DNA of 64,000 nucleotides, taken from positions 19,666 to 83,665 of the forward strand of contig CAKZVC010000029.1 in NCBI GenBank assembly GCA_937922235.1, read 5' to 3'. The notes below the pieces were generated by a model, which did no database searches, was not told the DNA's origin, and saw nothing but the letters and a program-made list of their open reading frames with translations. Position numbers and translations under genes: made by a program. Shown piece after piece: positions 25,589 to 34,126 of this stretch (the first letter of the stretch is position 1; every line of letters begins with the position of its first letter). The DNA comes from an uncultured Acidimicrobiales bacterium. GTDB lineage: Bacteria > Actinomycetota > Acidimicrobiia > Acidimicrobiales > SHLQ01.

Positions 25589-25594
25589 AGTCTA
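25589..25594 (-). promoter_or_regulatory. -10 box (TAGACT) of cobQ
   Basis: TAGACT on the minus strand ends 6 nt before the cobQ GTG, within the 16-bp gap to the upstream CxC gene, so cobQ may have its own leaderless mRNA without B12 riboswitch control. Confidence 0.45.
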
Positions 25595-25598
25595 TGTT

Positions 25599-26162
25599 TC
25601 AGCCGCCGAAGCGTTGTTCTCGCCGCCACCGGAAGGCGAGCCAGAGCAGCAAGTAGACCAACACCGCCCCTGCAGCGGAGATAACTGGCAGCGGAAGCGT
25701 GGCCCGCTCGGCCAACGGCACTTCGTCGGGCACATAGCCCTCGCCGTAGATGGCCGCGAGCTTGACCGGGCCAGCGTCGAATACTTGGTCGCAGAGATTC
25801 GTGGACATCTTGCCGTTCCACTCAGCGCCAAGAACGGTCACGACCTCGTTGGCCGGGAACGAAGCGCCGCATCCTGCGCCATCGGCTTCGGTAAAGATCT
25901 CTACGGGCGAGGTGATGCCCTCACCGAGGTACACGCGCTCGACCTCAAAGACGAGACGAACCCCATGCTCATCACGTCCGTCTCGGACTTCCCGATCGAT
26001 CTGTCGTCCAGTGAAGGCCAACTCATAGATGTCGGAGTACTCCGCAAGCGAGCCGCCGGCACAGCTGCAGGCCATGGCGGGTGCTGGTGTCAGCGATACA
26101 ACGCTCGCCACGACAATGCAGCCGACCAGAAGTCGAAGAGGCATCAGCATGCGCATGTTCAT
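25599..26162 (-). CDS. secreted CxC (TIMP/NTR-like) protein, paralog B
   Basis: 187 residues from the ATG at 26162. Signal peptide ends 'PAMA', mature protein starts CSCAGGS. The shared blocks with the paralog at 23537-24079 are '[13 protein letters not shown]', '[15 protein letters not shown]', '[10 protein letters not shown]' and '[13 protein letters not shown]'; both end with a membrane helix and basic tail. A longer upstream frame to 26528 is antisense to leuC and is rejected. Divergent from leuC. Function unknown. Confidence 0.7.
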   Translation of the reverse strand: MNMRMLMPLRLLVGCIVVASVVSLTPAPAMACSCAGGSLAEYSDIYELAFTGRQIDREVRDGRDEHGVRLVFEVERVYLGEGITSPVEIFTEADGAGCGASFPANEVVTVLGAEWNGKMSTNLCDQVFDAGPVKLAAIYGEGYVPDEVPLAERATLPLPVISAAGAVLVYLLLWLAFRWRREQRFGG

Positions 26163-26192
26163 ATCACCAGTGAAACACAACGCACCCCCAGG

Positions 26193-26198
26193 TAGCCT
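26193..26198 (+). promoter_or_regulatory. -10 box (TAGCCT) of leuC
   Basis: TAGCCT ends 7 nt before the GTG at 26206 and fixes that start over earlier in-frame codons that lie inside the divergent CxC gene. Confidence 0.5.
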
Positions 26199-26205
26199 GC
26201 ACGAC

Positions 26206-27642
26206 GTGAGCAGCGAACCTAAAACACCGCCGAGCGGCAGCGAACCAAAGACACTCAGCCAGAAGGTCTGGGAAGAACACGTCGTCCATCGTGAAGACGG
26301 CCAGCCCGACCTTTTGTATGTCGATCTCCACCTCGTCCACGAAGTGACGTCCCCGCAGGCCTTCGACGGCATTCGCCAGAGCGGTCGCTCGGTCCGCCGT
26401 CCCGATCTGACGATCAGCACCGAAGACCACAACGTGCCGACCGAGGACATCGACAAGCCAATCGCCGACGAGATCTCGGCCAAGCAGGTCGACACCCTTC
26501 GTGCGAACACCGAAGAGTTCGGCATCACCCATTACCCAATGGGAGACAAGAACCAGGGCATCGTGCACGTCATCGGCCCCGAGCAGGGCCTCACCCAGCC
26601 GGGCATGACCATCGTGTGCGGCGACAGCCACACCAGCACCCACGGGGCGTTCGGCGCACTTGCCTTCGGCATCGGCACCAGCGAGGTCGAGCACGTGCTC
26701 GCCACCCAGACGCTGCTACAGCCGGCCCAGGAGACGATGTCGATCACGGTCAACGGAGAGCTTCCTGAAGGATCGACGGCTAAGGACGTAGTCCTCGCGA
26801 TCCTCGGCGAGTGCGGCACCGGCGGCGGCATCGGCGCAATTGCCGAGTTCCGCGGCCCGGTCATCGAAGCGTTGTCGATGGAAGGCCGCATGACGGTCTG
26901 CAACATGTCGATCGAGTTCGGCGCCAAGGCCGGAATGATCGCCCCCGACGAAACCACCTTCGCCTACCTCGAAGGCCTTCCCAACGCTCCAAAGGGCGCC
27001 GACTGGGACGCTGCCGTAGCTCACTGGCGTACTCTCCGCACCGACGAGGGCGCGAAGTTCGACCGCGAGGTTGTGCTCGACGGTTCGAAGATCACCCCAC
27101 ACGTCACTTGGGGAACCAACCCCGGCCAGGTCATCAGCCTTGCCGACAACGTGCCATCGCCCGACATGTTCGACGACCCAGTTGCCCGTGACGCGGCCAA
27201 CCGCGCCCTCGAGTACATGGGCCTCACCGCTGGCACGCCGATGCGCGAAGTTCCTGTCGACACTGTGTTCATCGGCAGCTGCACTAACAGCCGCATCGAA
27301 GACCTCCGGGCCGCAGCGGCGGTGGCCAAGGGCCGCACCGTCAAAGACGGCATGCGCACCCTCGTCGTCCCCGGTTCTGGTCTCGTCAAGGAGCAGGCTG
27401 AAGCCGAAGGGCTCGACAAGATCTTCATCGATGCCGGTTTCGACTGGCGTGAGCCGGGCTGCTCAATGTGCCTCGCTATGAACCCCGACAAGTTGAAGGA
27501 AGGCGAGCGCTCAGCATCGACCTCGAACCGCAACTTCGAAGGTCGCCAAGGGCGTGGTGGCCGGACCCACCTCGTCTCCCCCGCCGTCGCCGCAGCAACG
27601 GCAATCGCCGGCACGTTTGCCACCCCGGAGGATCTGCGATAA
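26206..27642 (+). CDS. leuC: 3-isopropylmalate dehydratase large subunit
   Basis: 478 residues (family ~470). [4Fe-4S] ligands C359 ('GSCTNSR'), C419 and C422 ('GCSMC'). '[24 protein letters not shown]' is the LeuC/aconitase signature. With LeuD it isomerises 2-isopropylmalate in leucine synthesis. The GTG at 26206 begins just before the conserved '[12 protein letters not shown]'. leuD follows after 90 bp holding a short repeat pair. Confidence 0.95.
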   Translation: MSSEPKTPPSGSEPKTLSQKVWEEHVVHREDGQPDLLYVDLHLVHEVTSPQAFDGIRQSGRSVRRPDLTISTEDHNVPTEDIDKPIADEISAKQVDTLRANTEEFGITHYPMGDKNQGIVHVIGPEQGLTQPGMTIVCGDSHTSTHGAFGALAFGIGTSEVEHVLATQTLLQPAQETMSITVNGELPEGSTAKDVVLAILGECGTGGGIGAIAEFRGPVIEALSMEGRMTVCNMSIEFGAKAGMIAPDETTFAYLEGLPNAPKGADWDAAVAHWRTLRTDEGAKFDREVVLDGSKITPHVTWGTNPGQVISLADNVPSPDMFDDPVARDAANRALEYMGLTAGTPMREVPVDTVFIGSCTNSRIEDLRAAAAVAKGRTVKDGMRTLVVPGSGLVKEQAEAEGLDKIFIDAGFDWREPGCSMCLAMNPDKLKEGERSASTSNRNFEGRQGRGGRTHLVSPAVAAATAIAGTFATPEDLR

Positions 27643-27644
27643 CT

Positions 27645-27704
27645 CGCCGAGACTTCCGCTCGGATCCCCTCTCCCTGTTTCGCCAAGACTTCCGCTCGGA
27701 CCCC
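27645..27704 (+). repeat. 24-bp direct repeat pair between leuC and leuD
   Basis: 27645-27668 and 27681-27704 are two 24-bp copies (core GACTTCCGCTCGGA) differing at two positions and 36 bp apart. They occupy most of the gap between leuC and leuD. Confidence 0.65.
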
Positions 27705-27732
27705 AACCAACACTGTTTGAAAGCTCTCCACA

Positions 27733-28326
27733 ATGGACCCAGTACACATCGTTCAAGGAACCGCCGTTCCCCTCGATCGTTCCGACGTCGACACTGACCA
27801 GATCATTCCGTCCGATTGGCTCAAGCGCGTCGAGCGCACGGGCTTCGACAAAGGTCTGTTCGCCGAATGGCGTGACGATCCAACGTTCGTCATGAACCAG
27901 GACGAATACCTCGGAGCCAACGTGCTTCTCGGCGGCCCGAACTTCGGCACCGGCTCCAGCCGCGAGCACGCCGTATGGGCAATCCAGCAGTACGGTTTCG
28001 CCGCCGTCGTGTCGTCTCGCTTCGGACCGATCTTCCGCAACAACTGCACGAAGAACGGTCTCGTAGCCGTCGAGGTCACGCCAGAGATCAGCGACCAGCT
28101 CATGGCAGCCGTGCAGGCCGACCCCACGCTCGAGCTCACGATCGACGTCGAACGCCGCACTCTTGAAGTTCCTGCACTCGACATCGAGGTCTCGTTTGAG
28201 CTCAGCGACGCCGTGCAGCATCGCTTCCTCAACGGCCTCGACGACATCGGCCTGACGCTTCAGAACCAGGCGTCGATCGACTCGTTTGAGTCGGCACGCC
28301 CAGCCTTCAAACCCATCACCCGCTAA
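27733..28326 (+). CDS. leuD: 3-isopropylmalate dehydratase small subunit
   Basis: 197 residues, complete swivel-domain subunit. 'DVDTDQIIPSDWLKR' and 'GPNFGTGSSREHAVWAI' are the LeuD signatures, and 'SRFGPIFRNNCTKNGL' follows. Partner of the leuC product upstream in leucine biosynthesis. Confidence 0.95.
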   Translation: MDPVHIVQGTAVPLDRSDVDTDQIIPSDWLKRVERTGFDKGLFAEWRDDPTFVMNQDEYLGANVLLGGPNFGTGSSREHAVWAIQQYGFAAVVSSRFGPIFRNNCTKNGLVAVEVTPEISDQLMAAVQADPTLELTIDVERRTLEVPALDIEVSFELSDAVQHRFLNGLDDIGLTLQNQASIDSFESARPAFKPITR

Positions 28327-28385
28327 CCGCGGAAAACTAACCCTGCAGTAACCGTGGGAACCGCCTGCGGAGCTGCCATCCTTCG

Positions 28386-29522
28386 ATGGTGCAGAAGTTC
28401 GAGACCGCCCCACTGAACGTTCCCACCACCGCCGAAGTCAAAGCGGCCATCCCATCGGAATGCTTCGAGCGAAGTCTCGCGAAGTCGCTCGGCTATGCGG
28501 CGTTCTCTGTCGGGCTGACCCTGTTGCTTGGCGTTCTTGCACTCACGTTCATCCCCCTCACGTGGGCCTGGACTCCGGCCTGGTTGCTCTACGCATACGT
28601 CAACGGAACCGTTGCGGTTGGGGTGTGGGTTGTGGCTCACGAATGTGGCCACAGAGCATTTGCCAAGACTCCAAAGGTCCAGGACTTCGTCGGCTTCATC
28701 TTGCACTCATCACTGCTCGTGCCGTACTTCTCGTGGCAACGCAGCCACGCGATTCACCACGGTAAGACCAACCATCTCACCGAAGGTGAAACCCACGTAC
28801 CAAAGCGCATCACGACATCACGTGGTCTTCGCGCCCTCCGGGTTCGGCGGCGGTTCGGGTCTCGAGTCCACGGCGCGTTCACTGTTCTCAGCCGGCTCGG
28901 ATTCGGGTGGCCGCTTTATCTATTGGTCGGAGCGACCGGCGGCGCCGAACGCGGACTCACCAACCACTTCTGGCCAGCCAAGCCGTTCAGCCAGGCGCTG
29001 TTTCCCGACCGGTGGAAGCGCAAGGTCATCTGGAGCTCACTTGGCGTTCTTGCGATGCTCATCGTTCTCGCCGGGTGGGCGATCGCTCGCAGCCCGATGG
29101 AGATGATTGCCGTCTACCTCGGTCCGTACATGATCGTGAACGGCTGGCTCGTCACGTACACCTGGCTCCAGCACACCGATGCCGATGTGCCGCACTATGG
29201 CGGCGATGACTGGTCGTTTGTGCGCGGCGCATTCTGCTCGATCGATCGCCCGTATGGACCTATCGCCGACCTCTTGCACCATCGCATTGGAACCACCCAC
29301 GTGGCGCACCACCTTGATGCGAAGATTCCGCACTACAACGCACGCAAGGCGACCGAGGCCATCAAGGCAACGTTCCCCCATCTCTACCGCTACAACCCCA
29401 CGCCGATCCGACGCGCGCTGTGGGAGGTTGCGAAGGACTGCCACGTAGTGGCCGAGACAACCGACGGGTGGCAGTTCACCGATGCGGTTCCAGCGAACGA
29501 CGACATGCCCGCTGCGGCCTAG
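28386..29522 (+). CDS. fatty acid desaturase (delta-12/omega-6 type)
   Basis: 378 residues, membrane di-iron desaturase. Three His boxes: HECGH (85-89), HAIHH (121-125) and HVAHH (305-309), with hydrophobic segments between. The spacing and 'HDTDADVPHYG'-like stretch 'LQHTDADVPHYG' match the plant/cyanobacterial delta-12 (omega-6) acyl-lipid group. It introduces a double bond in membrane acyl chains; a cold-adaptation role would be usual. No partner reductase is adjacent. Confidence 0.87.
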   Translation: MVQKFETAPLNVPTTAEVKAAIPSECFERSLAKSLGYAAFSVGLTLLLGVLALTFIPLTWAWTPAWLLYAYVNGTVAVGVWVVAHECGHRAFAKTPKVQDFVGFILHSSLLVPYFSWQRSHAIHHGKTNHLTEGETHVPKRITTSRGLRALRVRRRFGSRVHGAFTVLSRLGFGWPLYLLVGATGGAERGLTNHFWPAKPFSQALFPDRWKRKVIWSSLGVLAMLIVLAGWAIARSPMEMIAVYLGPYMIVNGWLVTYTWLQHTDADVPHYGGDDWSFVRGAFCSIDRPYGPIADLLHHRIGTTHVAHHLDAKIPHYNARKATEAIKATFPHLYRYNPTPIRRALWEVAKDCHVVAETTDGWQFTDAVPANDDMPAAA

Positions 29523-29531
29523 CCGCCAACG

Positions 29532-30155
29532 ATGAGCCCACGGGTTTGGTACGCCTCGTTCGGCTCGAACCTCTCGTACGACCGATTCCTCGTCTACCTG
29601 AACGGCGGTCAAGCTCCCGGATCGTCGCGTATCTCTCCCGGAGCGCGAGACTCCACGCCGCCGCCACGATCGCGCACGATGTTCACCCCTCGGCGTTTAG
29701 GCTTCGCCGGTGTTGCGGCCGGATGGTCGAACGGTGGCGTTGCTTTTCTCGACACCGAGCCGAGCAAGGCCGAAACAGCCCTGCGCCTCTACGACCTCAC
29801 GCTCGAACAATTCGAAGATGTGTTTCGACAGGAGAACGGCCTCGATTCGCCGCTCGTAGTCGACCTCGACGAGGTTGTAGCGGCCACGGTGCTCGACCTC
29901 AGCGACCGTTGGTACGGACGCATCGTGCATCTCGGCGATCTCGACGAGATGCCAATCCTCACCTTCACCGCTGCCGAGCGGCCAGAGACGAACGTGCCGC
30001 ACCCGGCGTATGTTCAAACGATCGTCCGTGGACTCGAAACTGAAGTCGACGGCCACGGGTTTGGATTCTCCGACCGGGCTGATGTCCGGCGGTACCTCGC
30101 TGGCGCCCGGGGAATGCACGATTTTGGCGACGAGGACTGGGATCAGGTCGTATAG
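29532..30155 (+). CDS. gamma-glutamylcyclotransferase-like (GGCT fold) protein
   Basis: 207 residues. The start 'VWYASFGSNLSYDRFLVYL' is the YGSNL motif of GGCT-like folds, with 'GARDSTPP' and 'GFAGVAAGWSNGGVAFLD' as in the actinobacterial group often mislabelled histone deacetylase. Ten nt after the desaturase stop, so probably co-transcribed. The substrate is unknown and the catalytic glutamate could not be placed with confidence. Confidence 0.65.
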   Translation: MSPRVWYASFGSNLSYDRFLVYLNGGQAPGSSRISPGARDSTPPPRSRTMFTPRRLGFAGVAAGWSNGGVAFLDTEPSKAETALRLYDLTLEQFEDVFRQENGLDSPLVVDLDEVVAATVLDLSDRWYGRIVHLGDLDEMPILTFTAAERPETNVPHPAYVQTIVRGLETEVDGHGFGFSDRADVRRYLAGARGMHDFGDEDWDQVV

Positions 30156-30226
30156 GCCAAAAGGCTCATATCGAGAAACGTTCTGCCGATTGGATCTCCA
30201 TTGGCGGAACACACTTGGAGAGCACA

Positions 30227-31156
30227 ATGGGAACCCTGTCCCACCGACGCAGCACCTTTGCACCTGCGCTTATCGCCCTTGCAGCGATTGCTGCCTACTC
30301 GATTGCGGACTCGAGCTCACCTGCCGTCACCACCAACGAGCCTCTGGGCAAGAGGCAGACAACGACCGAGATCGTCGAGACGATCGACACCGAGGTGCTC
30401 TCGAAGGTCGAGCTCGCAACTGCGCAGCTTCGACAGATCGACGTTGACGCGACCGGTTTCGTCGGCGACATCGACGTCGACCTCCCAACGATCGACCCGG
30501 GTGTACTCGCCATCGCACCGTTCACCGATGACGACGATGTAGACGTACGGGTGAAGTACATCGCAGCAACCGACGAGCTCGTCTTTGGGTTGCGCGGGGT
30601 TGCGGCCAATACCTCACTCATGATCGATATCGACAACGACGGAACCTACGACGCAGCGGTCGATCAGCTTCCAAGCAATGCCCCGGACTACGTATTCTCC
30701 GTGCCGACGTTCTCCGCGATTCCTGGCAGCGACGACTCTCTCGACTTCGGGCTGAGCGTGATAGACGGGGCTCAGGACAGCAATGATGTCGAGCCACTGA
30801 TCGTCGCCCTCGACGCCACCCTTGGAAGCACGGTGTTCGTCGACCTCGACACCGATGGGTCGCACGACGATGACGAACCAGGCGCATCTGGTGTTCTGGC
30901 AACGCTGCTCGACGAGACCGGTTCCCCCATCGACGAGGCGACCACAGACTCCGAAGGCAACTACAAGTTCACCGTTCCGCCCGGAACCTACGCGATCGAA
31001 TTCACCGCACCGCCCGGACGCTCCTTCGTCAAGCGGAACGCCGGCGACGACCGTTCGAACGACAGCAACGCAGCCCAGCTCACCGGCCGCACGTCGCTCG
31101 TGTTCGTCGGGCCAGGCGACGCCAACCTCACCCTCGATGCCGGCCTTACCCCCTAA
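30227..31156 (+). CDS. secreted protein with SdrD-B-like domain
   Basis: 309 residues from ATG 30227, which has TTGGAGAG upstream (a TTG at 30215 is the alternative). An N-terminal hydrophobic segment (~12-30) acts as signal or anchor. The middle contains acidic repeats with DxDxDG-like Ca sites ('IDIDNDGTYDAAV'). Residues ~205-305 are a SdrD-B/CnaB-like domain: 'VDLDTDGSHDDDEPGASGV', 'TTDSEGNYKFTVPPGTYAIEF'. Likely a Ca-binding cell-surface protein; no sortase motif is seen. Confidence 0.7.
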   Translation: MGTLSHRRSTFAPALIALAAIAAYSIADSSSPAVTTNEPLGKRQTTTEIVETIDTEVLSKVELATAQLRQIDVDATGFVGDIDVDLPTIDPGVLAIAPFTDDDDVDVRVKYIAATDELVFGLRGVAANTSLMIDIDNDGTYDAAVDQLPSNAPDYVFSVPTFSAIPGSDDSLDFGLSVIDGAQDSNDVEPLIVALDATLGSTVFVDLDTDGSHDDDEPGASGVLATLLDETGSPIDEATTDSEGNYKFTVPPGTYAIEFTAPPGRSFVKRNAGDDRSNDSNAAQLTGRTSLVFVGPGDANLTLDAGLTP

Positions 31157-31157
31157 C

Positions 31158-31318
31158 GGGGACAGGCCCCTTTATGTCCAACCGGCCCGACCCGCCGCAT
31201 AAAGGGGACAGGCCCCTTTATGTCTCGATAAGCCACAAACTGCCCCGATTTCATTGGGTTTTCTGGGCGTCTTTATGGGGACAGGCCCCGTAAAGGCGTC
31301 TTTATGGGGACAGGCCCC
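31158..31318 (+). repeat. four GGGGACAGGCCCC palindromic cores
   Basis: The 13-mer GGGGACAGGCCCC occurs at 31158, 31204, 31277 and 31306. The second copy is extended to a hairpin with arms CATAAAGGGG / CCCCTTTATG. The last two copies form 29-bp direct repeats (GCGTCTTTATGGGG...CCCCGTAAA). They fill the 264-bp gap between two plus-strand genes. REP-like; not a CRISPR, since no spacers exist. Confidence 0.75.
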
Positions 31319-31420
31319 GTAAAAGTGGGGAGATGATGGGAACCGGGTCGGAATTTCAGCCGTAGTAGAAGTACACCGATACCAACCACTGCCGCAGTTC
31401 GGCATTCAGCGGGGTTACTC

Positions 31421-33751
31421 ATGTTCACAAAACGCACGCTTGCACTCACTGGCCTCTCCCTCGCTTTGCTCGCATCGGCGTGCGGTAGCGATACTGGCTC
31501 GCCGTCGAATGGAAGTTCGTCTACCGGCGAGACCGAAACCGTTGTCATCAACGGCAACGAGATCGAGCTCACCAGCGGGCTCGCTACATTCGGCTCCTGC
31601 GATTCGCTCCTCACGCATTTGCGCACCGAAGGAGCCGAACGCGTCGGTCCGTGGGGCTTCAACTCCGGCAGCTACTGGGGCGGTGACGTCGGGATCATGG
31701 AAGAGGAAGCCATGGAAGAAGCGGAGGCCATGGAGGACGACGCTTCGTTCGACTCCGCCGATGCAGGCGGCAATACCGTCACCGAAACTCAGGGCTCCGA
31801 TGGACGGCTGACCGAGGGCGAAGACTACTCAGGCACGAACAACCAAGAAGACGGCGTTGATGAACCCGACTACGTCAAGACCGACGGCACCCGCATCCTC
31901 ACCATGACCCGCGGCACCTTTACCTACGTCGACATCGACGGAGACGCAGCGACGGTCCGGGGCTCGATCAACCTCAACCACAGCACGCAAGAAATGCTGC
32001 TCGTTGGGGATAGCGCCTACCTCTTCGGCACGAACTACGGCGAAGAGGTCTACTACGAAGAAGACATCGCAGCTGACGACGCCGAAGCCGACTTCGCGAG
32101 CGACACCTCGATGCCCCGCTCGTTCAATGGTCCGAGCGTCACGATCATCGAGCTCGACATTTCGTCGGCCGACTCTCCCACCGTCGTGTCGACGCTCAAT
32201 GTCGAAGGCCACTACCTGAGCGCTCGCAAGATCGGCTCGAACATCAGCGTTGCCCTCCAGAGCGACCAGCACGACCTTGGCTTCGTCTTCCCTCAAGGCT
32301 CGAAGGGCGAAGAGACCGCCGAGAAGTTCAACAAAGAGATCGTCGCTGAAACTGAGATCTCCGATTGGCTACCGAGCTACACGCTCACCGCCGATGGCGA
32401 CACGACGTCGGGGCAACTCACCGACTGCGCCAACGTGCACGCGCCAGCAGAGTTCTCGGGCTTCGGTTCGCTTTCGGTTCTGAGCATCGACGGCAGCAAC
32501 GGCCTCGAAGCTCCAGGCGCCGCCTCCGTGCTTGCCTCTGGCCAGAACGTCTACGCCTCCACCAACTCGATGTGGATCTCGACCAACCAGTGGTACGACT
32601 GGGGCATCCTCGAAGACGATGAGCGCGCAGCAACCGAAAACTCCTACACCACCCAGATCCACGGCTTCTCGATCGGCGAAAGCACTCCCGAGTACCTCGC
32701 ATCGGGTTCTGTTCGAGGACATCTCCTCAACCAGTTCTCGCTGTCGGAGTACGACGGCGTGCTTCGGGTCGCTAGCACCGACGGCTCACCATGGGGCCGC
32801 GAGCAGAACCAGTCGGAGAGTTTCGTGACGACGTTCGCTATCGACGAGAACGAGCTCACACAGCTCGGCCAGGTCGGTGAAATGGGCAAGGGAGAACAGA
32901 TCTTCGCTGTGCGGTTCGTCGGGGACATCGGCTACGTCGTTACCTTCCGCCAGACCGACCCGTTCTACACCGTCGACCTGAGCGACCCGGCGAATCCTGA
33001 GGTTCTCGGCGAACTGAAGATCACCGGTTTCTCCGGCCAGCTCCATCCCCTCGGCCCTGACCACGTCCTCGGCATTGGACAGGAGGCCACTGACGAGGGT
33101 CGCACCACCGGAGCAAAGGTCACGCTCTTCGACGTGAGCGACCTCGCCAACCCGACCGATGTCGCCAACTGGACGGTCGACAACTCGTGGTCCGACGCCC
33201 AATGGGATCACAAGGCCTTCCTCTGGTGGCCGCAAGAAAACCTCGCTGTCCTGCCGGTTCAGAACTGGCAAGAGCAATTCTTCGGCGCCGTTGCGTTCCG
33301 TATCGACCTCGATGAAGGAACGATCACCGAAGCTGGTCGAGTCGCCCACGAGCCGGACGAGAGCGACACCCTCGGCAACACCAACTGCGAAGTCCTTCCC
33401 GACGACATCTTCGAACAATTCGCAGGCCAGGACTCCGAGCTTGGAGTGATGAGCGAAGAGATGCAATTCATGGGCGGTGAAGGCCAGTTCCAGGACTGTG
33501 CACGTGGCGAGTCAGGTGCAAACGGCTATTACTGCGAGCCGTGGGATTGGATTCCGATGACCGATGCTGATCGAGATGCTGCAGGCATTGATGGCACGCT
33601 CGAGTTCTGCTGGCCCGAAGGTCCAGGCCAGGACCCAATCGTGCGAACCATCGTCATCGGCGACACACTGTGGTCGCTCAGCTGGTCACGCCTGCAAGCG
33701 AACGATCTCGTCACGCTCGATGCTGGTGACTTCGTCAGCATCGGCGGATAG
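31421..33751 (+). CDS. beta-propeller lipoprotein (COG4880 type)
   Basis: 776 residues. Signal peptide ends LLASAC (C21). Residues ~90-115 hold an acidic AMEE-type stretch like that in the btuF-like lipoprotein. 'YSGTNNQEDGVDEPDYVKTDGTRIL' marks the secreted C-terminal beta-propeller family (Beta_propel), whose blades fill the rest ('FSISLSEYDGVLRVASTDG'-type segments, 'GQIFAVRFVGDIGYVVTFRQ'). Likely an extracytoplasmic binding scaffold; ligand unknown. No Shine-Dalgarno; follows the palindrome cluster. Confidence 0.78.
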   Translation: MFTKRTLALTGLSLALLASACGSDTGSPSNGSSSTGETETVVINGNEIELTSGLATFGSCDSLLTHLRTEGAERVGPWGFNSGSYWGGDVGIMEEEAMEEAEAMEDDASFDSADAGGNTVTETQGSDGRLTEGEDYSGTNNQEDGVDEPDYVKTDGTRILTMTRGTFTYVDIDGDAATVRGSINLNHSTQEMLLVGDSAYLFGTNYGEEVYYEEDIAADDAEADFASDTSMPRSFNGPSVTIIELDISSADSPTVVSTLNVEGHYLSARKIGSNISVALQSDQHDLGFVFPQGSKGEETAEKFNKEIVAETEISDWLPSYTLTADGDTTSGQLTDCANVHAPAEFSGFGSLSVLSIDGSNGLEAPGAASVLASGQNVYASTNSMWISTNQWYDWGILEDDERAATENSYTTQIHGFSIGESTPEYLASGSVRGHLLNQFSLSEYDGVLRVASTDGSPWGREQNQSESFVTTFAIDENELTQLGQVGEMGKGEQIFAVRFVGDIGYVVTFRQTDPFYTVDLSDPANPEVLGELKITGFSGQLHPLGPDHVLGIGQEATDEGRTTGAKVTLFDVSDLANPTDVANWTVDNSWSDAQWDHKAFLWWPQENLAVLPVQNWQEQFFGAVAFRIDLDEGTITEAGRVAHEPDESDTLGNTNCEVLPDDIFEQFAGQDSELGVMSEEMQFMGGEGQFQDCARGESGANGYYCEPWDWIPMTDADRDAAGIDGTLEFCWPEGPGQDPIVRTIVIGDTLWSLSWSRLQANDLVTLDAGDFVSIGG

Positions 33752-34015
33752 CTGCGCATGCGCCGGCGAGTGTTCGGCGGCATGACGCGGGACGATCTCA
33801 AGATGCACCACGGCATCAGGAGTCTGTAGCTCGTCGAGCAAGGGCCCTGGCGCCGCGTGTGCTGGGCTATGCCCCTGGAACATCTCCACCGTCTCGGACC
33901 CTGGTATCGGCGGAGGCGTCGGCGCCTCGCCGTTCAAGAGCTGACGCAACGAACGAATCCGCCGCTCCAAATCCTGCAAACTTTCCACCGCAACGCTCAC
34001 TTCATTTCCGCCCAC
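33686..34015 (-). CDS. possible small coiled-coil protein (unassigned)
   Basis: A 109-codon minus-strand frame from a GTG, filling most of the 375-bp gap between the beta-propeller gene and the S9 peptidase gene. Its N-terminus 'VAVESLQDLERRIRSLRQLL' is a credible amphipathic helix, followed by a Pro-rich stretch and several histidines. The last ~22 residues are antisense to the propeller gene. No Shine-Dalgarno and no family match, so it may be spurious; otherwise this gap holds nothing recognisable. Confidence 0.35.
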   Translation of the reverse strand: MGGNEVSVAVESLQDLERRIRSLRQLLNGEAPTPPPIPGSETVEMFQGHSPAHAAPGPLLDELQTPDAVVHLEIVPRHAAEHSPAHAQLSADADEVTSIERDEIVRLQA

Positions 34016-34126
34016 CTAGCCCGCATTGGGCCACGCCTACGAGGACACCATAGTCAGACGCAGATGGCAAAGTCGGCCTATGTCGCGTTGTGTCACACGA
34101 TCGCCACACATTAGGCACGCAGAGTG

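Noticed and set aside
26163..26528. Extended N-terminus for the CxC paralog B
   Set aside because: Antisense to leuC; the signal peptide begins at the ATG at 26162.
31268..31325. 29-bp repeats resembling CRISPR repeats
   Set aside because: The two copies are directly adjacent with no spacer, and there are no cas genes; palindromic REP-like elements explain them.
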